Shown one piece after another: positions 7,065 to 13,385 of a DNA stretch of 14,028 nucleotides. The position numbers and the translations under genes are program-made. The stretch comes from JACDBD01 sp050743385. Its GTDB lineage: Bacteria > Actinomycetota > Acidimicrobiia > IMCC26256 > JACDBD01. The DNA lies in the NCBI GenBank assembly GCA_050743385.1, contig JBOGFJ010000145.1, positions 1 to 14,028 of the forward strand, read 5' to 3'. Positions within the stretch are counted from its first letter, which is position 1. The number at the start of each line of letters is the position of its first letter. The notes beneath the pieces were generated by a model that had not been told where the DNA came from, ran no database searches, and worked only from the letters and a program-made list of their open reading frames with translations.

Positions 7065-7076
7065 GGAGGGAGGCTA
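7065..7076 (-). promoter_or_regulatory. -10 box (leaderless) for uppP, overlapping SAF stop codon
   Basis: TAGCCT (7076-7071, minus) ends 6 nt before the uppP GTG. Its first three bases are the TAG stop codon of the upstream gene. The 19 bases through the start codon match those of moaA at 17 positions (CACGTAGCCTnnCTCCGTG). No Shine-Dalgarno sequence is present apart from the CTCC stretch. Confidence 0.55.
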
Positions 7077-7769
7077 CGTGGGGAGCGCGGCGCGGGCGTC
7101 TTCGGGCGGCACGAGTGCCACGGTGACCACACCGGCGGCGGCGGCGTAGGCGAGAGCTCGAGCCTCGTCCTCGGTCACGAGCAGTGTCATCCCGTCGGCA
7201 CCCTCCGCGCCGGCGAGATCGCCTGCAGCCGCAGTCTCGCCGTCGATTGCGACGACGAGCGCTCCTTCCGCGACCACGACCGTCGGATCGTCGGGGCCGC
7301 CGCTCTCGGGAGCGATCGCCACGCCGGCATCGAAGGTCGCGAGTACGTCGACGGCGGCACCGGCGCGCCGTGCGGCAGAGGGGGCGTCGGCCGCGATGCG
7401 AACGATGCGCATGCCCGGCGGGACGACGCCGTCGAGCCCGCTTCGATCGCGAGGCACGAGGTTGCGCGCCGATACGTATCCATCGCGGAGGACGGGCACG
7501 GCGACGACGCGGCCGGCGGCGTCGTCGCGCTGGAGCGCGTCGGCGGGAAGCTGCGACCGGTGCAGGCGGCGAACGCGCAGGTCGCCGTCGGCGATCGTCG
7601 CGCCGACCGGGAGGTCGCGTGTCGCCACTGCGACCGCGACCTCGGGGCCGAGATCGCGAGCGCGACGGTGGAGAGTGGCGAGATCGGTGCCCACGAGCAA
7701 CGCGGTCGCGGTGGCGACGCCGGCCGCGGCTGTCCACAGGAGCAGCGCGCGAGGAGAGCGACGGAGCAT
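7074..7769 (-). CDS. SAF-domain (CpaB/RcpC-like) membrane-anchored protein
   Basis: A 231-residue protein with one N-terminal membrane segment (about residues 8-28, after the basic MLRRSPR) and an outside domain. Residues about 44-105 form a SAF domain resembling the Flp pilus assembly protein CpaB: AVATRDLPVGATIADGDLRV, then a block with DDAAGRVVAVPVLRDGYVSARNLVP. The remainder is an Ala-rich CpaB-type C-terminal part with IDGETAAAGDLAGAEGADGMTLLV. No pilus genes are present nearby. In other actinobacteria a lone SAF protein often sits next to an FmdB-type gene, so a pilus role is not assured. The ATG at 7769 has a Shine-Dalgarno-like AAAGGGG 6 nt upstream, which can be hidden in a hairpin (7776-7802). 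Confidence 0.75.
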   Translation of the reverse strand: MLRRSPRALLLWTAAAGVATATALLVGTDLATLHRRARDLGPEVAVAVATRDLPVGATIADGDLRVRRLHRSQLPADALQRDDAAGRVVAVPVLRDGYVSARNLVPRDRSGLDGVVPPGMRIVRIAADAPSAARRAGAAVDVLATFDAGVAIAPESGGPDDPTVVVAEGALVVAIDGETAAAGDLAGAEGADGMTLLVTEDEARALAYAAAAGVVTVALVPPEDARAALPT

Positions 7770-7775
7770 GGCAGA

Positions 7776-7802
7776 CCCCTTTCGGAGGAGGACGGAAAGG
7801 GG
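7776..7802 (-). promoter_or_regulatory. Hairpin that can sequester the SAF-gene ribosome binding site
   Basis: In the minus-strand transcript CCCCUUUC (7802-7795) can pair perfectly over 8 bp with GAAAGGGG (7783-7776) around an 11-nt loop. The second arm is the Shine-Dalgarno-like element, 6 nt before the ATG at 7769. Melting or ribosome passage from the upstream ruc gene would be needed to expose it. Confidence 0.5.
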
Positions 7803-7837
7803 GAAGCGGCGGAGGAAGCGCCGTGACGGGCGCGAGC

Positions 7838-8224
7838 CTACGACTTCGAGGAGTCGCTCTTCGAGGCCCCCGGCGTCGTCGTCTCCGACTTCGACCCGCG
7901 GTCGCTCTTCTTCGAGTCACCCGAGCCATTGCCACTCGAGGTGTCGGACTTCGAGGTGTCGGACTTCGAGGTGTCGGACTTCGCGGCGTCGGGCTTCGCG
8001 GAGTCGCCCTCCCCCTTGCGCTCCCGCTCGCGCCCGTCCGACTTGGTGCGGCTGTCGTTGCGGTAGAAGCCCGGCCCCTTCAGGACGATCCCGCCCACGG
8101 CCAGCACCTTCGTGAGGGCGCCGCCGCATTCGCCGTCGTGCACGGTGAGGGCGTCGTCGTGGATCGACTGCCACGCCTCGAACTGCTCCCCGCACCTGGC
8201 GCATCGGTACTGGTAGGTCGGCAT
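7838..8224 (-). CDS. ruc: FmdB-type zinc-ribbon protein, Ruc-like redox chaperone candidate
   Basis: A 128-residue protein with a folded N-terminus and a disordered tail. It begins MPTYQYRCARCGEQFE with Cys8 and Cys11, then DDALTVHDGECGG with His29 and Cys33 as likely second metal-ligand pair, followed by GIVLKGPGFYRNDSR. This matches the FmdB-like ribbon of M. tuberculosis Rv0991c (Ruc), an HrcA-repressed chaperone activated by oxidation and working with DnaK. From about residue 60 the chain is Ser/Asp/Lys-rich with KSDTS repeats, corresponding to Ruc's unstructured C-terminus. A CIRCE operator lies 18 bp upstream of the start, supporting the heat-shock assignment. The His in place of the third Cys differs from the mycobacterial protein. 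Family identity is firm; the chaperone role is inferred. Confidence 0.82.
   Translation of the reverse strand: MPTYQYRCARCGEQFEAWQSIHDDALTVHDGECGGALTKVLAVGGIVLKGPGFYRNDSRTKSDGRERERKGEGDSAKPDAAKSDTSKSDTSKSDTSSGNGSGDSKKSDRGSKSETTTPGASKSDSSKS
7938..7982. repeat. 15-bp tandem repeat in the ruc-like tail
   Basis: Three perfect copies of GAGGTGTCGGACTTC lie at 7938-7952, 7953-7967 and 7968-7982, followed by two decayed copies to about 8012. On the minus strand each unit adds five residues, KSDTS or close variants, to the disordered tail. The unit is a multiple of three, so copy changes keep the frame. Confidence 0.9.
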
Positions 8225-8242
8225 CCGCTCCGTCCAGGGTCG

Positions 8243-8269
8243 TTAGCACTCGCGACTGTTGACTGCTAA
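8243..8269. promoter_or_regulatory. CIRCE operator (HrcA binding site)
   Basis: TTAGCACTC (8243-8251), nine bases, then GACTGCTAA (8261-8269). The CIRCE consensus is TTAGCACTC-N9-GAGTGCTAA, so 17 of 18 arm positions match with exact spacing; the only difference is C for G in the right arm. It lies 18 bp before the ruc-like ATG on the minus strand. HrcA is the heat-shock repressor of groESL and dnaK in many bacteria. Confidence 0.9.
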
Positions 8270-8274
8270 TCGTA
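8269..8274 (-). promoter_or_regulatory. -10 box for the ruc-like gene
   Basis: TACGAT (8274-8269, minus) fits the -10 consensus. A start site 6-7 nt downstream would fall inside CIRCE near 8262, the usual place for HrcA to block transcription, and leave a leader of nearly 40 nt. No convincing -35 is seen. Confidence 0.5.
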
Positions 8275-8318
8275 CCGGATTGACGGCATGCCCGGCCCGG
8301 GGCCACGTTGTGCCCAGC

Positions 8319-8933
8319 ATGACCGCCGTGCTGCTCCTGCTCCCGGTGGCGTACCTCCTCGGGACCTTCCCTGCCGCGAGCCTGGTCGCCCGCGCTGCCG
8401 GCCACGACGTGCTCCGGGAGGGGTCCGGGAATCCCGGCGCCTCGAACGTGTACCGCCTCGCCGGGTGGAAGGCCGGCCTCCTCGTGTTCACGGCCGACGT
8501 CGGCAAGGGAGCGATCGCCAGCGGCGTCGGGCTCGCCCTCGACGGGCACCGGGGGGCGTACCTCCTGGGGCTCGCCGCCGTCGTCGGGCACATGCTGCCC
8601 GTGATGCGTCGCTTCAAGGGTGGCCGAGGTGTCGCGACTGCCGGCGGCGCACTCGTCGTGGTGTTCCCCCTCATTGCGCTCGCGCTCGCCGTCGTCTGGT
8701 TCCTGATCGCGCGCGTGCTGCGGAAGGCTTCGGTAGCGTCGATCGTGGTCGTGGTGGCCTTCCCCGTGCTCGTCGCCGCCACCGGCGGCACCTTCCTCGA
8801 CATCTCGGTGACGGTCGCGCTCGCGCTCCTGGTGCTCGCCCGCCACCTCCCCAACCTGCGGCGACTCGTGCGCGGCCAGGAGCTCGGGCTCGGCGACCAC
8901 TCCGGTAGCGAAGGTACGGTTCGCGACGCATGA
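8319..8933 (+). CDS. plsY: Glycerol-3-phosphate acyltransferase PlsY
   Basis: A polytopic membrane enzyme that acylates the sn-1 position of glycerol 3-phosphate using acyl phosphate, the first step of phospholipid synthesis. The 204-residue protein has the three PlsY signatures: GSGNPGASNVYR (about residues 33-44), the ADVGKG segment, and GHMLPVMRRFKGGRGVAT (about 88-105). Five hydrophobic segments fit the family. ATG 8319 is chosen because it begins the first membrane helix; GTG 8310 is a possible alternative adding three residues, and the open frame back to 8259 runs into the CIRCE site and is not used. It diverges from the ruc-like gene and overlaps galU by 4 bp (ATGA), so the two are probably cotranscribed. 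Its own promoter is not clear. Confidence 0.93.
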   Translation: MTAVLLLLPVAYLLGTFPAASLVARAAGHDVLREGSGNPGASNVYRLAGWKAGLLVFTADVGKGAIASGVGLALDGHRGAYLLGLAAVVGHMLPVMRRFKGGRGVATAGGALVVVFPLIALALAVVWFLIARVLRKASVASIVVVVAFPVLVAATGGTFLDISVTVALALLVLARHLPNLRRLVRGQELGLGDHSGSEGTVRDA

Positions 8934-9823
8934 GCCCGGTGAGGAAGGCCGTCATCCCCGCCGCCGGTCTCGGGACGCGCTTCTTGCCGGCGTCGAAGAG
9001 CATCCCCAAGGAGATGCTCCCGATCGTCGACAAGCCCACGATCCAGTACGTCATCGAGGAGGCGGTGCGGGCGGGAATCGATGACGTCATCGTGGTGACC
9101 GGTCGGGGAAAGAGCGCGATCGAGGATCACTTCGACCGGGAGCCCGAGCTCGAGGCCAAGCTCGAGCAGTCGGGCAAGCACGACGCGCTGAAGGAGATCC
9201 AGGCTCTCGCCGACCTTGCCGATCTGCACTTCATCCGCCAGCACGAGGCGCTCGGCCTCGGCCACGCGGTCTCCGTCGCTCGCCGCCACGTGGGCGCGGA
9301 CTCGTTCGCGGTGATGCTCGGCGACGACGTGATGGTCGACGACGCCCTCCTGTTGCGTTCGATGATCGAGATCCACGAGCGCGAGCACGCGTCGGTCGTC
9401 GCCCTCCTCGAGGTGACGCGCGAGGAGATCTCGGCTTACGGGTCTGCCGAGGTCGACGCCGTCACCGACGACGTCACCGACGATGTGTTTCGCCTTCGCT
9501 CGGTGGTCGAGAAGCCGCCACCCGAGGAAGCACCCTCGACTCTGGCGGTGATCGGCCGCTACGTCTTCACGCCCCGGATCTTCGACGCGCTCGCCCGCAT
9601 CGAGCCCGGGGCCGGCGGAGAGCTCCAGCTCACCGACGCGATCGGGCTGCTGCTGACCGAGGAGCCCGTGTACGGGTTTCGCTTCCGTGAGGGTCGCTAC
9701 GACGCCGGCATGAAGTACGACTACCTGCGCGCCAACCTCGAGCTCGCCCTCGAGCGCCCCGAGCTCGCGCCCGAGCTGGAGCAGCTGCTCGTCGACCTGG
9801 TGCGCCGACGCGGTCTCGTTTGA
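8930..9823 (+). CDS. galU: UTP--glucose-1-phosphate uridylyltransferase GalU
   Basis: Makes UDP-glucose from UTP and glucose 1-phosphate, feeding glycolipid, trehalose and polysaccharide synthesis. The 297-residue protein has the N-terminal nucleotide-binding signature PAAGLGTRFLPASKSIPKEM (residues 10-29), then VDKPTIQYVIEEA, the GDDVM metal region, VVEKP, GRYVFTPRIFD and GELQLTDAI, all characteristic of bacterial GalU. It starts at ATG 8930 overlapping the plsY stop by 4 bp. A TACGGT box (8915-8920) 9 nt upstream might be an internal promoter. A near-perfect 12-bp tandem duplication at 9461-9484 gives VTDDVTDD, an insertion-like duplication in a surface loop. In mycobacteria galU likewise precedes moeA. 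Confidence 0.95.
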   Translation: MSPVRKAVIPAAGLGTRFLPASKSIPKEMLPIVDKPTIQYVIEEAVRAGIDDVIVVTGRGKSAIEDHFDREPELEAKLEQSGKHDALKEIQALADLADLHFIRQHEALGLGHAVSVARRHVGADSFAVMLGDDVMVDDALLLRSMIEIHEREHASVVALLEVTREEISAYGSAEVDAVTDDVTDDVFRLRSVVEKPPPEEAPSTLAVIGRYVFTPRIFDALARIEPGAGGELQLTDAIGLLLTEEPVYGFRFREGRYDAGMKYDYLRANLELALERPELAPELEQLLVDLVRRRGLV

Positions 9824-9839
9824 GGCGCGCGAGCTCGGC

Positions 9840-11063
9840 ATGATCCCGCTCGCCGACGCGCAGGCGCACGTATTCGGCGCGGTCGGGCCGCTCGCGCCCC
9901 GCCAGGTCTCCTTGCCCGACGCGCTCGGTCTCGTCACGGCGCAGGAGATCGTCGCCTCCGAGCCGGTGCCGCCGTTCGCCAATACGGCGATGGACGGCTA
10001 CGCGGTACGCGCCGACGACACCGCCGGCGCGGGCCCGGCCGCGCCCGTGCAGCTACGGGTCGTCGCCGACCTGCCGGCGGGCCGGTCGCCCGAGGGGATC
10101 TCGGTCGGCGCGGGCGAGGCCGTGCGCATCATGACGGGCGCGCCCTTGCCCGACGGTGCCGACGCGATCGTCATGGTGGAACAGACCGAGCGCGCCGGCG
10201 TCGACGGCGTGCGCATCCTCCGGGAGGCGTCTGCCGGCGACCACGTGCGGCCGAGCGGCGGTGACCTGGTCGCGGGTCAGGCCGTCTTTCCCGCCGGCAC
10301 CGCGCTCACGCCCGCGCATCTCGGTGTGCTCGCCAGCCTCGATCGGCGCGAGGTACTGGTCTTCGGGCGAACCCGCGTCGCGGTGCTCTCGACCGGCGAC
10401 GAGTTGGTGGAGTCGGGGCCGCTCGCGCCGGGACAGATCCGCGACGCCAACCGACCGATGTTGCTCGCACTGGTGGCCGCGGCCGGTGCCGAGCCCGTCG
10501 ACCTCGGCATCGCGCCCGACGACGAGGCCCGGATCATCGAGCTGCTCGAGCAGGGCATTACGACCTGCGACGCCGTTGTCACCAGCGGCGGCGTGTCGGT
10601 GGGCGACTACGACTACGTGAAGGCCGCGCTCGACCGGCTGGGCGCACTCGAGTGGTGGCAGGTCGCGATCAGGCCGGCCAAGCCGCTGGCCTTCGGTGTG
10701 ATCGACGGCACGCCCGTGTTCGGCCTCCCCGGGAACCCCGTGTCGTCGCACGTGAGCTGGGAGCTCTTCGCTCGGCCGGCGGTGCTCGGCCGTATGGGCC
10801 ATCCCCACCGCTTCCGACCCGAGGTGTGGGCAGTGGCCGAGCACGACCTTCGCCGTAAGCCCGACCGCAAGCTGCACCTCGACCGGGTGCACGTGCGCTA
10901 CGAGGACAGCGCTTACCGGGTGGCACGCACCGGCCCTCAGCAGAGCAACGTGCTCTCCGCCATGGCCGCCGCCAACGGGCTTGCCCTCCTGCCCGACGGC
11001 GACGGGGTGGCCGCCGGCGATGGGGTCATGGTCATGCTGCTCGACGCCGCCTGCGACCATTGA
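9840..11063 (+). CDS. moeA: Molybdopterin molybdenumtransferase MoeA
   Basis: MoeA inserts molybdate into adenylylated molybdopterin in the last step of molybdenum cofactor synthesis. The 407 residues show the usual domains: the N-terminal NTAMDGYAVR (Asp52), the MTGAPLPDGADAIVMVEQ block, the MogA-like domain with STGDEL, PGQIRDANRPML and VTSGGVSVGDYDYVK, and GLPGNPVSSHVSWELFARP before the small C-terminal domain. The ATG at 9840 lies 16 bp after the galU stop, so cotranscription is likely. No clear Shine-Dalgarno sequence is present. A 6-residue longer N-terminus would need an unsupported start. The stop codon begins an 11-bp inverted repeat. In M. tuberculosis galU and moeA1 are also adjacent. 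Confidence 0.95.
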   Translation: MIPLADAQAHVFGAVGPLAPRQVSLPDALGLVTAQEIVASEPVPPFANTAMDGYAVRADDTAGAGPAAPVQLRVVADLPAGRSPEGISVGAGEAVRIMTGAPLPDGADAIVMVEQTERAGVDGVRILREASAGDHVRPSGGDLVAGQAVFPAGTALTPAHLGVLASLDRREVLVFGRTRVAVLSTGDELVESGPLAPGQIRDANRPMLLALVAAAGAEPVDLGIAPDDEARIIELLEQGITTCDAVVTSGGVSVGDYDYVKAALDRLGALEWWQVAIRPAKPLAFGVIDGTPVFGLPGNPVSSHVSWELFARPAVLGRMGHPHRFRPEVWAVAEHDLRRKPDRKLHLDRVHVRYEDSAYRVARTGPQQSNVLSAMAAANGLALLPDGDGVAAGDGVMVMLLDAACDH

Positions 11064-11105
11064 TGCGTCTCCGGAGGTCGCCGGGCGGGCACCAGAGACG
11101 CATCA
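11061..11105 (+). terminator. Stem-loop overlapping the moeA stop codon
   Basis: TGATGCGTCTC (11061-11071) and GAGACGCATCA (11095-11105) form a perfect 11-bp stem around a 23-nt G+C-rich loop. The first arm begins with the moeA stop codon. No U-run follows. The second arm ends 2 bp before the moaA -10 box, so the element may terminate galU-moeA or serve as an operator for moaA. Confidence 0.5.
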
Positions 11106-11107
11106 CG

Positions 11108-11119
11108 TAGCCTGGCTCC
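11108..11119 (+). promoter_or_regulatory. -10 box (leaderless) for moaA
   Basis: TAGCCT at 11108-11113 ends 6 nt before the GTG at 11120, predicting a leaderless message. The surrounding 19 bases match the uppP start region at 17 positions. The -35 zone would fall in the inverted repeat just upstream. Confidence 0.55.
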
Positions 11120-12127
11120 GTGAGCGCTCCGCTGATCGATCCGTTCGGGCGCCAGGTCAAGGACCTCCGCATCTCGATCACCGATCGCTGCAACTTCCGT
11201 TGCACCTACTGCATGCCGGAGGAGGGCATGCAGTGGCTCGAGCGCGGCGAGCTGCTCACCTACGAGGAGCAGGCCCGGATCGCGCGAGTGTGCGTCGAAC
11301 ACTTCGGGTTCGACGCGATCCGCATCACCGGCGGCGAGCCCACCGTACGGGCCCACCTCCCGAGGCTCATCACGATGCTGGCGCCGCTCGCCGTCGACCT
11401 CGCCCTCACCACCAATGGCACCCGCCTGGCGGAGATGGCCCACGACCTCGCCGCCGCCGGGCTGCGCCGCATCAACGTTTCGCTCGACTCGCTCCGACGC
11501 CAGACCTTCCTCGAGCTCACTCGCCGGGACGAGCTCGACCGGGTCATCACCGGCATCGACGCCGCCCTCGACGCCGGGCTCCACCCGGTGAAGGTGAACT
11601 GCGTCGTGATCCGCGGCGTCAACGACGACGAGGTCATAGACCTCGCTGGCTTCGGCCGCGATCGCGGTGTCGGCATGCGGTTCATCGAGTTCATGCCACT
11701 CGACGCCGCCGGCGAATGGAGTGCCGACCAGGTCGTTCCCGCTCGCGAGATCCTCGACCGGGTCGACGCCGTCTTCCCGATCGAGCCGGCGGCATCCGAC
11801 GACGACGGGCACGCGCAACCCGCCGCGCGGTATCGCTACCGCGACGGTCGCGGCGATGTAGGCGTGATCGCGAGCGTGACCGAGCCGTTCTGCGACGACT
11901 GCGACCGGGTTCGCATCACCGCCGAGGGCAAGTTCCGCACGTGCCTGTTCGCCCTCGACGAGTTCGATCTCCGGAGGATCGTCCGATCGGGTGGGCCCGA
12001 CGAAGAGGTCGACGACGCCGTTGCCGCCGAGATCGAGCGGGCGGTGGGCACGAAGTGGGCGGGTCACCGCATCGGCCGGGTGAACTTCGTTCGGCCCTCC
12101 CGCTCCATGAGCCAGATCGGGGGTTAG
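11120..12127 (+). CDS. moaA: GTP 3',8-cyclase MoaA (radical SAM)
   Basis: Radical S-adenosylmethionine enzyme that rearranges GTP to 3',8-cyclo-GTP in the first step of molybdenum cofactor synthesis; MoaC then completes cyclic pyranopterin monophosphate. The 335-residue protein has the N-terminal cluster motif RCNFRCTYC (Cys24, Cys28, Cys31) after ISITD, the SAM-binding ITGGEPTVR, NVSLDSL, RFIEFMPL, and the second cluster cysteines in FCDDCDRVRITAEGKFRTC. The chain ends in a Gly-Gly tail (SQIGG), required for activity in this family. The GTG at 11120 is chosen because it lies 6 nt after a -10 box and gives the normal N-terminus. moaC follows after 18 bp with its own -10 box. Confidence 0.96.
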   Translation: MSAPLIDPFGRQVKDLRISITDRCNFRCTYCMPEEGMQWLERGELLTYEEQARIARVCVEHFGFDAIRITGGEPTVRAHLPRLITMLAPLAVDLALTTNGTRLAEMAHDLAAAGLRRINVSLDSLRRQTFLELTRRDELDRVITGIDAALDAGLHPVKVNCVVIRGVNDDEVIDLAGFGRDRGVGMRFIEFMPLDAAGEWSADQVVPAREILDRVDAVFPIEPAASDDDGHAQPAARYRYRDGRGDVGVIASVTEPFCDDCDRVRITAEGKFRTCLFALDEFDLRRIVRSGGPDEEVDDAVAAEIERAVGTKWAGHRIGRVNFVRPSRSMSQIGG

Positions 12128-12131
12128 GGCC

Positions 12132-12145
12132 TAGACTGAGCCGCC
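12132..12145 (+). promoter_or_regulatory. -10 box (leaderless) for moaC
   Basis: TAGACT at 12132-12137 ends 8 nt before the GTG at 12146 and starts 5 nt after the moaA stop codon. It suggests moaC can be transcribed without moaA. No Shine-Dalgarno sequence is seen. Confidence 0.5.
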
Positions 12146-12649
12146 GTGTCTGCCTCGGAGTTCACCCATCTCGATCCGCTCGGACGGGCGCGGATGGTCG
12201 ACGTCACCGCCAAGGAGGCCACCCACCGCCGGGCTGTCGCCCGCTGCCGGGTGCACATGGACTCCGACACCGCCTCGAGAATCGCGTCGGGGGCCATCAG
12301 CAAGGGTGACGTGCTCGCGGTGGCGCGGGTCGCGGGCATCCAGGCGGCGAAGCAGACCCCCAACCTGCTCCCCCTTTGCCATCCGCTCCTCGTGGGCTCG
12401 GTATTCGTGAACTTCCGCATCGAGGACAGCTATGTGGAGGTGGAAGCCCAGGTCGACACGGTCGACCGCACGGGGGTGGAGATGGAGGCACTCACCGCCT
12501 GCGCGGTCGCCGGCCTCACGATCTACGACATGTGCAAGTCGCTCGACCGCTCGCTGACCATCGGCGAGCTCGCGTTGTGGGAGAAGACCGGCGGTCGCTC
12601 GGGCACATTCCGGCGCCCACCCGCGATCGACGACGAACTCTCCCTCTGA
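12146..12649 (+). CDS. moaC: Cyclic pyranopterin monophosphate synthase MoaC
   Basis: Converts 3',8-cyclo-GTP from MoaA into cyclic pyranopterin monophosphate. The 167-residue protein has KQTPNLLPLCHPL with the active-site His79, TGVEMEALTA (Glu112, Glu114) and IYDMCKSLDR (Asp128, Lys131). The latter numbers coincide with the E. coli catalytic residues. The N-terminus THLDPLGRARMVDVTAKEAT is standard. GTG 12146 is supported by the -10 box 8 nt upstream. Partner genes moaD, moaE and moaB/mog are not in the window. The stop codon lies within a 10-bp inverted repeat that probably ends the transcript. Confidence 0.96.
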   Translation: MSASEFTHLDPLGRARMVDVTAKEATHRRAVARCRVHMDSDTASRIASGAISKGDVLAVARVAGIQAAKQTPNLLPLCHPLLVGSVFVNFRIEDSYVEVEAQVDTVDRTGVEMEALTACAVAGLTIYDMCKSLDRSLTIGELALWEKTGGRSGTFRRPPAIDDELSL

Positions 12650-12684
12650 CCAGGGGTTTCGCCGCGTAACCGCAGGTCAGAGGG
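12642..12684 (+). terminator. Stem-loop overlapping the moaC stop codon
   Basis: CCCTCTGACC (12642-12651) pairs perfectly with GGTCAGAGGG (12675-12684), with a 23-nt loop that contains its own GGTT/AACC pairing. The moaC TGA is in the first arm. There is no U-run, but U-less hairpins are common ends of transcripts in G+C-rich actinobacteria. Confidence 0.55.
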
Positions 12685-12824
12685 CCGCGCATCGGCTGCT
12701 ACCACTTGACCTGCCCTCCCGGCCGCTCTGTAACCTTCTCGCAACCTCACGGGCGGAGGATCCACACGTAGCGAGTCGTGGCTTGTTACCGTCCACGGAA
12801 CGCGAAGGGGCGTGAGGAAGCGGT
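12685..12824 (+). promoter_or_regulatory. Upstream region of the small membrane protein gene
   Basis: The best promoter is an extended -10, TGTTACCGT (12784-12792), giving a leader of about 25 nt with the Shine-Dalgarno-like GAGGAAG (12814-12820) before the TTG start. A second candidate is TTGACC (12706-12711) with TAACCT (12731-12736) at a long 19-bp spacing. GCAGGTCA (12672-12679) and TGACCTGC (12707-12714) form an 8-bp dyad over that -35 box. No gene is seen in this stretch. Confidence 0.4.
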
Positions 12825-13385
12825 TTGACGGTCACGGTTCTGTTGATCCTGGCGGTGTTGTGGGCGGCCGTGCTCGTGCCGCCGGCGCTTCGGCACCGCT
12901 CGGAGAACCGTCGAGGCGAGCCCATCGGCCCGCTCAACTTCCGTCTCGGCGCCAAGCGCAACGCTCCTCCCTCCCTCAGCTCGTCGCTCGGCTCGGCGTT
13001 CAACCGTCCGACCTCCGGCGCGGCGTTCCGCCCGGCGGCCTTCCCGACGCGACAGGTCGGTTCCGCGCGCGGGCGTGCCACGGTGCCGGGTCAGATGTCA
13101 CCGGCGCAGAAGCGCCGTCGCGATGTTCTCGTGATCCTTGTCGGCGCGGCCGGTCTCAGCCTCGCGGTCGCGCTGTTCACCGGGATGATCGCGATGTGGT
13201 TCGCGCACGGCTTCGTCGACCTGCTGCTCGTCACCTACCTCTTCCTGCTCGTGCAGCTCAAGCAGCGCAGCGGAGCCGTCGCGACTCGGAGCGCACTGCC
13301 GCCGCCGATCCCGATCGAGCGTCCTCGCCAGGCCCGCCACGCGCCGCACCGCGAGCTCGCCCTCGGGCGCACCGCCACCCCGTAG
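12825..13385 (+). CDS. Small multi-pass membrane protein, actinobacterial conserved hypothetical
   Basis: A 186-residue protein of unknown function. Three hydrophobic segments are visible: residues 3-22 (ending VLVPPALRHRSE), about 101-125, and about 129-145. Between the first two is a Ser/Pro/Arg-rich stretch of 75 residues that looks disordered, ending in the basic MSPAQKRRRD. The C-terminus is Pro/Arg-rich. The style VLVPPALRHRSE plus a basic run before later helices resembles actinobacterial membrane proteins found after moeA, such as Rv0996 of M. tuberculosis, though that protein is longer. The rare TTG start is chosen because GAGGAAG lies 4 nt upstream and the protein then begins at the membrane helix. 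Its TAG stop forms the first half of the -10 box of the next gene. Confidence 0.7.
   Translation: MTVTVLLILAVLWAAVLVPPALRHRSENRRGEPIGPLNFRLGAKRNAPPSLSSSLGSAFNRPTSGAAFRPAAFPTRQVGSARGRATVPGQMSPAQKRRRDVLVILVGAAGLSLAVALFTGMIAMWFAHGFVDLLLVTYLFLLVQLKQRSGAVATRSALPPPIPIERPRQARHAPHRELALGRTATP

Noticed and set aside
7184..8269. A 361-codon plus-strand open frame with repeated GVGLRGV units
   Set aside because: The repeats are the antisense reading of the 15-bp repeat in the ruc-like gene; the rest is Arg-rich shadow.
8243..8269. CIRCE as operator of plsY rather than ruc
   Set aside because: The good -10 box (TACGAT) and short distance favour the minus-strand gene; no clear plus-strand -10 was found. 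Some effect on plsY cannot be excluded.
8259..8318. Longer N-terminus for plsY
   Set aside because: It would begin inside the CIRCE element and add 20 residues before the normal first membrane helix.
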